This document shows positions 57,058-64,000 of a stretch of DNA of 64,000 nt, in pieces. Source of the stretch: Physcia stellaris (lineage: Eukaryota; Ascomycota; Lecanoromycetes; Caliciales; Physciaceae); NCBI GenBank assembly GCA_018902385.1, contig JABSSW010000001.1:496001-560000 (forward strand), given 5' to 3'. Position 1 is the stretch's first letter, and every line of letters begins with the position of its first letter. A model generated the notes under the pieces. It worked only from the letters and a program-made list of their open reading frames with translations. It ran no database searches and was not told the DNA's origin. A program made the translations under genes and the position numbers.

Positions 57058-58857
57058 TTTGTACCAATACGAACTGTCCGTGTGTAGCAGGTTCGGACGC
57101 AATCGATAGAGCATCGTCAGCCCCTATTATCACCACTACCTCCTCGATCGATCGACGAGCGCATCAATACGCTAGCTATTTCCCTCTCAACATTCCTCCG
57201 CGCTTTCGCCAATACGTACCCCTTACATTTCCGACGGCCATACCCTTCCCTACCCCACGGTGACCGGCAGAAACGTTCGACGGGTTGTGGGCGAGTGAGG
57301 ATGACAGGGAGGGCTTTTCTGGGCCTTGGTGTTGCTCTACTCGGTGGAAATTGGCATGGTGATTTCATGGTGAAGACGAAGGACACGATATGAACTGGCA
57401 GCGGTTGTTTCTGGTATGTAGGCGGGAGGAGCTTTTGCCACCTTTGTATGGCCGAAGTCCGTGGTCAACTTGTACTCTGCAAGACTTGCTTTTCAGCCCC
57501 GAATCCAAACAGTGTGCAAACAGCTTTCTCACAATGGTAACCACCACGGATCTGCTGGAGTGTGGCTAACAGTCCGTACGTGCGTGTTTACTATGCTCAT
57601 GATTGACGTGCAACTACAGGTTCAATTACTCAATCTAGGGGTACCGCCGACTTTTCAGCCATCATTGCCATACCTAACGAAGCAGCATCAATCTGACGTG
57701 GGCTTCACTGATTCATCGCAACATCAAAAGCTCGCGAAGTCCAAACTCCACCCACAAGGCATCCACTAACCCGCTGAAAGTCCAAGTCAATCCCACCAGA
57801 ACTTATTATTATATGATTTGTTCCTCATTGCCGCCTTATCAAAGGTACAATCAGGTCGGCACTTCATATACATCTCAGCATTGTCTTTCTCGACCTAGAT
57901 GCTCCACGTCTCGAATTCCGCTTTTGCGTACCATCAATGCAACGACTCTCACAAAGGGAGACTGACTGACTTTTCTTCATTTCCTGAGCAGCACCTACTG
58001 GACTGAGTCTCATCCCTGTTGTTGTCCGGGATGACACCACCTCTCAACCTCCCATCCTTCCCCTTTCCTTTCCTTTCTTTTCCAATGCCAATTACCGTCC
58101 TACTCCTCCACAAACCCAAGAAAAGAAAACGCAAAAGGCCACAAAAAACCGATGATCTTCCGCATCAGATCCTGCATAAAAATTACCCATTCACCATTAG
58201 CCAACATCCCCACCCCCCACTTCCCTTCTCTCATAGTCAATCATACAACCAATCGCCTCCTGCCAACAGAGAATAAACTAGCAAAGAGATTGGGTTTGGG
58301 GACTCATTTAGGCTCACGTGGAATTTCTTTGCAGTGAGGGGTTCTGGGAGGGGTGGGTATGTCAGGTCCTCGTTCTGCGTTCGTTTCTTGGGGATTACGA
58401 CTGGAGGAGGGGGGCGCAGGGGTTTGTGGATTGGGAGTGGGATTGTGAATATGAGGGTGGGGACAAGACGACAAGAGGAGCGTAATTCCTACTCCGGTGC
58501 CTCGTGGCAAGTGATGAATTGGCAACCCTTGGCAACACTGTTCGGAAATAAAACAACGGTGAAGCTTACGAGGTGTGGCCGGCAAAAATAAGTAAGTAGG
58601 GCTAATTAGAATCGATAGGCAAACGTCCCTTCTAAAATACACGTATCTAAGGCAATCGATGCTTGATACCATGGGACCAAATGGCTATGCTTGTTACGCA
58701 CTGCACCCCAGTGACTGCTTCTGGGACTGCTTGATTCCGTTACAGGCTGGGGAACTGTATGGCGTGTGCTCGTGGAAAAAGAGAAGACCAGACGTGTCCC
58801 ATGAGTTTTGCCGTGCTACCCTATTGCTCTTTCTATCGTTCTCCTTCATGGGCGTAT
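57058..58857. other. Intergenic, convergent 3' ends of PP1 and SAR1
   Basis: 1.8 kb with no gene supported. The plus ORF 57461-57769 (102 codons) has no recognisable domain. A C/T-rich stretch (CCTTTCCTTTCTTTTCCAAT region) is at about 58045-58085. The segment 58330-58480 is G-rich on the plus strand. Confidence 0.45.
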
Positions 58858-59947
<1,090 letters not shown>

Positions 59948-60677
59948 GGCTGAAGTTTGTGGAAGTCCAGACCGTCAAGAGATGGTAAGTAGGATTTATG
60001 ATTTAGGGCGGGTGAGTTCAGTTTGGATATGTTTGGAAGTTGAAAGCTCAGAGCTGTCAAGATATGGCAGCAGTGCAATAATGAAGGTCGAACCTATCGA
60101 TATTCGGGGTTTACCGATTCGGCTTGGCGCTTGCCGTGGCAAAAGATGACAAAAGCTCTCGAGGCAGCAAAGAACATGAACTCATCAAACCCTTTCAATC
60201 TACTCGGATACTACAGATAATCGTACTCCGAGAACCGAAATCGACGGAGAATTTGTAGCTGTCGAGGATCACATAATGCCTACTTTTACAAGAAGCATTG
60301 GCAAGGCGAACAGCATGAACTGATCTTTGAATTGTTTGTATACGCACGGCATGCTGTAATATGTACAAGCGAATGCTTCTAAGAAAAAGTATCCAGTGAA
60401 TGTCCCCCAGCGCCTAGCTTGCTATGCTCTCCATCATGATAACCCATAGTTCATGACGCCGACCTTGGCTTCTTCAACGCCGTAAAAACACTGCCCACCC
60501 CTCGATTGAATGAGAGAGCAGCTACAGAACAATTCTTTGAAATATGTAAGCGCCAGAATATGTACAGATGCTGGGACCGCAGCGCCACCAGAGAGAACGG
60601 CTGGCTCGCCAGTTGTGGGTGTAGGGTTCCGAGCGGTAGTGGTTATTGACGTGCCACGGGGTGTGGCCGATCAATAC
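59948..60677. other. Intergenic: SAR1 promoter and DUF2457 3' region
   Basis: 730 bp with no gene; short plus ORF 59934-60149 overlaps the SAR1 start antisense and is rejected. Confidence 0.55.
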
Positions 60678-63035
60678 TTAGATTGAGAGCACAAGCTGGG
60701 CTTTGTTATTGCCGTAGCCTCTACCCTTATTGGCCATTTCCAGGCCTACTTCTCTCATTCGTTCCGCGCCTTTTCCGGGTTGACATTTCCGTTCCTTCTC
60801 TTTACCTGCATTCCGGCAATGCTGCCGCCAGAATTTCTCCTTTCGCCGCTGCCTCTTGTTTTCAAGCCCCTTCACAATGTCTATCGGTCCGCGGCTATGA
60901 ACTTCGGAGTGTTTGCGAGCAGCACTGCTAGAAGCGTCATCTGACTCTTCAATCTGAGTCCGATGTTTACTCCAGAAAGGGTTGGGAGTCCGGGGGAGAG
61001 AGGAAGTGTGGGTGAGATGAGGTCGTTGAGCTAGATGAAGCAGCGCTATGCCATGGGTCGTCTGTTGGGGAGAAGCCGCAGGCGAAATCATGCGTGTTGA
61101 AGGAGGAGATTTGAGTCGTTGACTAAGCTGGAATAGCGCTAATTTCTCAGTGGGTGATTGAGCGAACAGGCGCCGTGGTGGAGGAGACCTGTGTGTCGCA
61201 GCACGCCTGCCCGCGGGCGGTGGCGATCGGAACCGTTTAGGTGATGGCATGGGAGATTTTGTCCCTCTCCTGGCAAGACGAGGTTGGACAGTAGGGATCT
61301 CTTCGCTTGCAGAGTCATCAGGGCGTCCCGCGATCCATTCGTTTTCGTCGCTTGATTGGTCAACCAATTCCTCCTCATCATCATCCTCTTCATCCATCTC
61401 GGGGTCTGAGGTGGGAAAGCTTGGGTCGATATCCTGGGGAATGACTCTATGCTTTGAACGTTTCCGCTCCTCGAGACAAGATATGTAGGCAACTTCAAGT
61501 GGACGATCCTCGTCGAGAGTTCCACAGACGAAGTCGGTGCTATCAGGCAAGTCTGGAGTGCCAGGACGCATTTTCAGCGGTTTGGTTGATGATCGACGAC
61601 GAGGCATATGCCTAGCGGAACGACAGCGCTGTCCTTTCTCTCGGGTGTCAATGATCGATTCTATTGACGATATAGAGGCCACCCTTTGTGTTGTCGGCCG
61701 AATGTGCTCAACATGATCCGTAGAAGTTGCAGCAGTGGTTAGACCGGGAGTCCAGAATTGATAATCAGAATCTCCGTCACTTTCATCGTCCGATTCGGCA
61801 AATCCTTCCTCGTTGTCGGTTTCGTTGCCATCGGAGAACTCGTCCTCGCTGTCTGGGCCATCGGTGTCGTCCTCATCCTCATCGTCTTCCTCATTGCCCT
61901 CATCGTCTTCTTCTGCGTCTTCTTCGATTGCTTCTTCTTCCGCCTCTTGGCCTATCTTGCGGAATTCCATCTCTTTGCGCAGAGTGTCATTGACGGTCAG
62001 CTTTTTTGAATCTTTGATCACTTCCTTAGTCCACTCGTCCTCTACATCGAAGGAGCCACCAAATTCGTGGAATCTAGTCGCCTCATGCTTATCAAGTTTT
62101 TGACGCTTGGATGCAGAAGTCGATCTCAGCTTATGATCACCAGACTCCGCTTTAGTGCTGGGCGAAGCACTCTCCTTTACAGTGGTTGCGGAGGAAGTAG
62201 AGTCGCGATGTTGGCGTGAGTCTTGACTTGAGATGAGAAATGACGCTCTTGCTTGAGGAGACCGATGCCCGCCAGGCGGAGGAGACCCTAAGGTCTTTCG
62301 CTCGATGTTGTTTCCACGTACAGCCTCGACCGAGGGCTTGAATGGACAGACAAACTTCAGCATACAGGGACGCTTCGAGGGATCAGCAGGCTTGGAGGTC
62401 TCCTGCGTCTTCTCCGGTTCTTCAGATTTGGGGTGCGCTGCGGTCTGGCGCCCGCAGGCGAATTTTATGCAACGTCTCTGTTTTAGATTGGCTTCAAGAG
62501 TTTTCCCTTCGTCCTCTTTGGAAATCTCCAGTGCTGGCGAAGGATGAGATACGGGCGCATCGCTTTCTGGGAGTGAAAGATCTATATGATCGTGGATTGG
62601 TAGTTGAAGATGATCAGACGCTGGGAGGTGAGGACTAGGGCTATTCGGGCTTGTTTGTCCGCCATCACTTGTAAGTGCGGGCGCTTCAGCATCGGAACCT
62701 GAAGTACCATCTGGGCTGGAAAGAAGCGCTTGGGTCAATAGCGATGCATTTGTGGCACGAAGGAACGTAGGTGAAGAGATCTTGTGGGTCCGAGAGGTTG
62801 AACTATGCTTGACGGGGACTCGTTGGAATTTCAATTGGTTTTCCGGTGGCTCGTCAACGTCTGCAGGGTGTTCTTCTTCGCCACTTGACGGTTTCTCATG
62901 AGATGTATGAAATCCTTTGGCACCGGACATGTTGTGAGTGCTATTTATGTGATCATAGCCAGACTGTTGGTGGTGGTTCATCATGTAGCTGGTACAAGGT
63001 ATTGAGTTCTCGGTAGATGTCGTAATGGTCGACAA
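60678..63035 (-). CDS. DUF2457-family protein, highly acidic
   Basis: Intronless, up to 785 aa; ATG 63035 is the first, and an in-frame ATG at 62932 (MSGAKGFHTSHEKP) may be used. The layout fits the fungal DUF2457 family: CIKFACGRQ and CMLKFVCPFKP Cys motifs near residues 190-240, the block RFHEFGGSFDVEDEWTKE, a run of about 80 mostly Asp/Glu residues, YQFWTPGL, the DSTDFVCGTLDEDRPLEVAY block with SCLEERKR, RSPPP-type Ser-Pro repeats, and the C-terminal GPIDIVKGLENKRQRRKEKF basic motif. Probably nuclear and phosphorylated, by its Ser-Pro sites and basic clusters. The biochemical role is unknown. The minus-strand acidic codons give long Ser-rich plus-strand shadows. Confidence 0.88.
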   Translation of the reverse strand: MSTITTSTENSIPCTSYMMNHHQQSGYDHINSTHNMSGAKGFHTSHEKPSSGEEEHPADVDEPPENQLKFQRVPVKHSSTSRTHKISSPTFLRATNASLLTQALLSSPDGTSGSDAEAPALTSDGGQTSPNSPSPHLPASDHLQLPIHDHIDLSLPESDAPVSHPSPALEISKEDEGKTLEANLKQRRCIKFACGRQTAAHPKSEEPEKTQETSKPADPSKRPCMLKFVCPFKPSVEAVRGNNIERKTLGSPPPGGHRSPQARASFLISSQDSRQHRDSTSSATTVKESASPSTKAESGDHKLRSTSASKRQKLDKHEATRFHEFGGSFDVEDEWTKEVIKDSKKLTVNDTLRKEMEFRKIGQEAEEEAIEEDAEEDDEGNEEDDEDEDDTDGPDSEDEFSDGNETDNEEGFAESDDESDGDSDYQFWTPGLTTAATSTDHVEHIRPTTQRVASISSIESIIDTREKGQRCRSARHMPRRRSSTKPLKMRPGTPDLPDSTDFVCGTLDEDRPLEVAYISCLEERKRSKHRVIPQDIDPSFPTSDPEMDEEDDDEEELVDQSSDENEWIAGRPDDSASEEIPTVQPRLARRGTKSPMPSPKRFRSPPPAGRRAATHRSPPPRRLFAQSPTEKLALFQLSQRLKSPPSTRMISPAASPQQTTHGIALLHLAQRPHLTHTSSLPRTPNPFWSKHRTQIEESDDASSSAARKHSEVHSRGPIDIVKGLENKRQRRKEKFWRQHCRNAGKEKERKCQPGKGAERMREVGLEMANKGRGYGNNKAQLVLSI

Positions 63036-64000
63036 GATGGTAAGCTTAGATTTGGAAGGTGAAAGGTAAAGAATATTGATCGTAGTTGATGTGGAGGGCC
63101 GCCCGTCCGCTCAACTTCTCATGCAGGCACACAGCAATCGCGAGCTTGCTGCAGGGTGAGGTTGTTGCAATTCGAGGTTGAACGAGCCGGATGAGTTGGG
63201 TGTCCCAGAGGACCGAATTACTATAATTTTAACAGAGACATGGTGAGAGGTGCGAGCGTGACACTCGGATGTGAAGGGCAAACGACCCAGGTGCTCGCAG
63301 TGATGGCCGGCTCAGCCCTGTGCGTTGAAACGCAACAGGAAGACCCGGCGGTCAGGTATGATATCAAAGTGACCAGAAGACGGGAATGTTTGCTGACAGA
63401 AGTACGGTGGCTGTGAGAGTTTGGGATTCCCGATCACGAAACGTGAGTCAAGTCAGCCGCGAAAGAGGATGTTTCTTGCTTGTTTCCGCAGCAATGGAAT
63501 TCCTGGGATGCGGCTTTGGGTGGCAATCAACAAAGACAGATGACAAAGTGGCCGGAAGAGCGTAGATGTGACAACAGGATTGAGCAATGAAGAAGTCAAG
63601 TGTTGCTTTGTATGATATGGAAGAGTCGAGGGGGGAAGTGGGATGAAGAGCGGCGGATGTGAGATTTATTTTGGTGAGTAGACTGCAAGACTGCCTTTTC
63701 TGGTGGGATCGGGCGGGTCAAGGGTTCGAAATCTCCAATCTCATGCCAAGCGAGTGAAGCCCAATAGAATCAGGCCTTGGCCCCAGCGTCAGACTCAGCA
63801 AGAAGATTCGAGTGATTCAAGATAGTATCCGTCGTACTACGGAGTATAAGCCAAGACGGACTAAAGTATGTTGCACTCATCAAGCAGACAAGAACAGAGC
63901 GCCCGCCGACCCGCTTTAGGTTCAGCAAACAGGATGGCGTTAAGCATTTTCTTGATACTACGCTATCTCGCTTGGCTTTTCTTCAAGCAGCTTGCTCATT
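63036..64000. other. Upstream region of DUF2457 gene, to window end
   Basis: No ORF of note. A TACGGAGTAT-like palindromic half (about 63837-63846) of the kind scattered in fungal intergenic DNA is present. Nothing else is recognised. Confidence 0.5.

Noticed and set aside
61727-62103. Ser/Leu-rich plus-strand ORFs opposite the DUF2457 gene
   Set aside because: They are antisense shadows of the Asp/Glu-rich coding run.

Overview
The window is nuclear DNA of a filamentous ascomycete (Pezizomycotina). Genes carry short GT-AG introns (mostly 47-150 bp) with CTAAC/CTGAC-like branch sites. They include an RGS-LOV photoreceptor, a copper-fist factor, a DUF2457 protein, a WSC-domain secreted protein and a Pth11-like rhodopsin-fold membrane protein. 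I cannot name the genus. No tRNA, rRNA, CRISPR or prokaryotic feature is visible.

Layout. 0-1.7 kb (-): RGS-LOV blue-light receptor, running off the left edge. 3.4-9.6 kb: a doubtful acidic ORF, a possible small spliced gene or relic, a copper-fist regulator and a MYND zinc-finger protein, all on +. 10-15 kb (+): a large low-complexity protein and a DHA1-type MFS transporter. 15.9-17.2 kb (-): S-formylglutathione hydrolase, tail-to-tail with the transporter across a long pyrimidine tract. 17.2-22.4 kb: gene-poor, with a 521-bp hAT-like MITE, a rhodopsin-fold membrane protein, a dispersed repeat and a frame-broken membrane protein. 22.5-29 kb (-): separase, divergent from a small mitochondrial-type membrane protein. 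33.4-41 kb (+): DUF1996-WSC secreted protein (broken frame), transketolase and FAD monooxygenase (broken frame). 41-44 kb: diverged repeat copies around an orphan gene. 44-46.4 kb (-): patatin-like lipase. 47.8 kb (+): GPI-anchored Cys/Ser-rich wall protein. 51.7-57 kb (+): LRR protein and PP1 catalytic subunit. 58.9-60 kb (-): SAR1. 60.7-63 kb (-): DUF2457 protein.

The core genes (separase, PP1, SAR1, transketolase, S-formylglutathione hydrolase) look intact or nearly so and are unrelated in pathway; this is an ordinary chromosomal arm, not a metabolite cluster. PP1 and separase both act in mitotic exit, but nothing here links them in regulation.

The best leads are the RGS-LOV photoreceptor, the MITE with perfect 8-bp target duplications and E-box-rich termini, a dispersed repeat with a perfect 36-bp shared terminus, a GC-AG intron in PP1, and a pattern in which every apparent frameshift lies at or beside a homopolymer. 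That last pattern suggests several apparent pseudogenes are base-calling artefacts.
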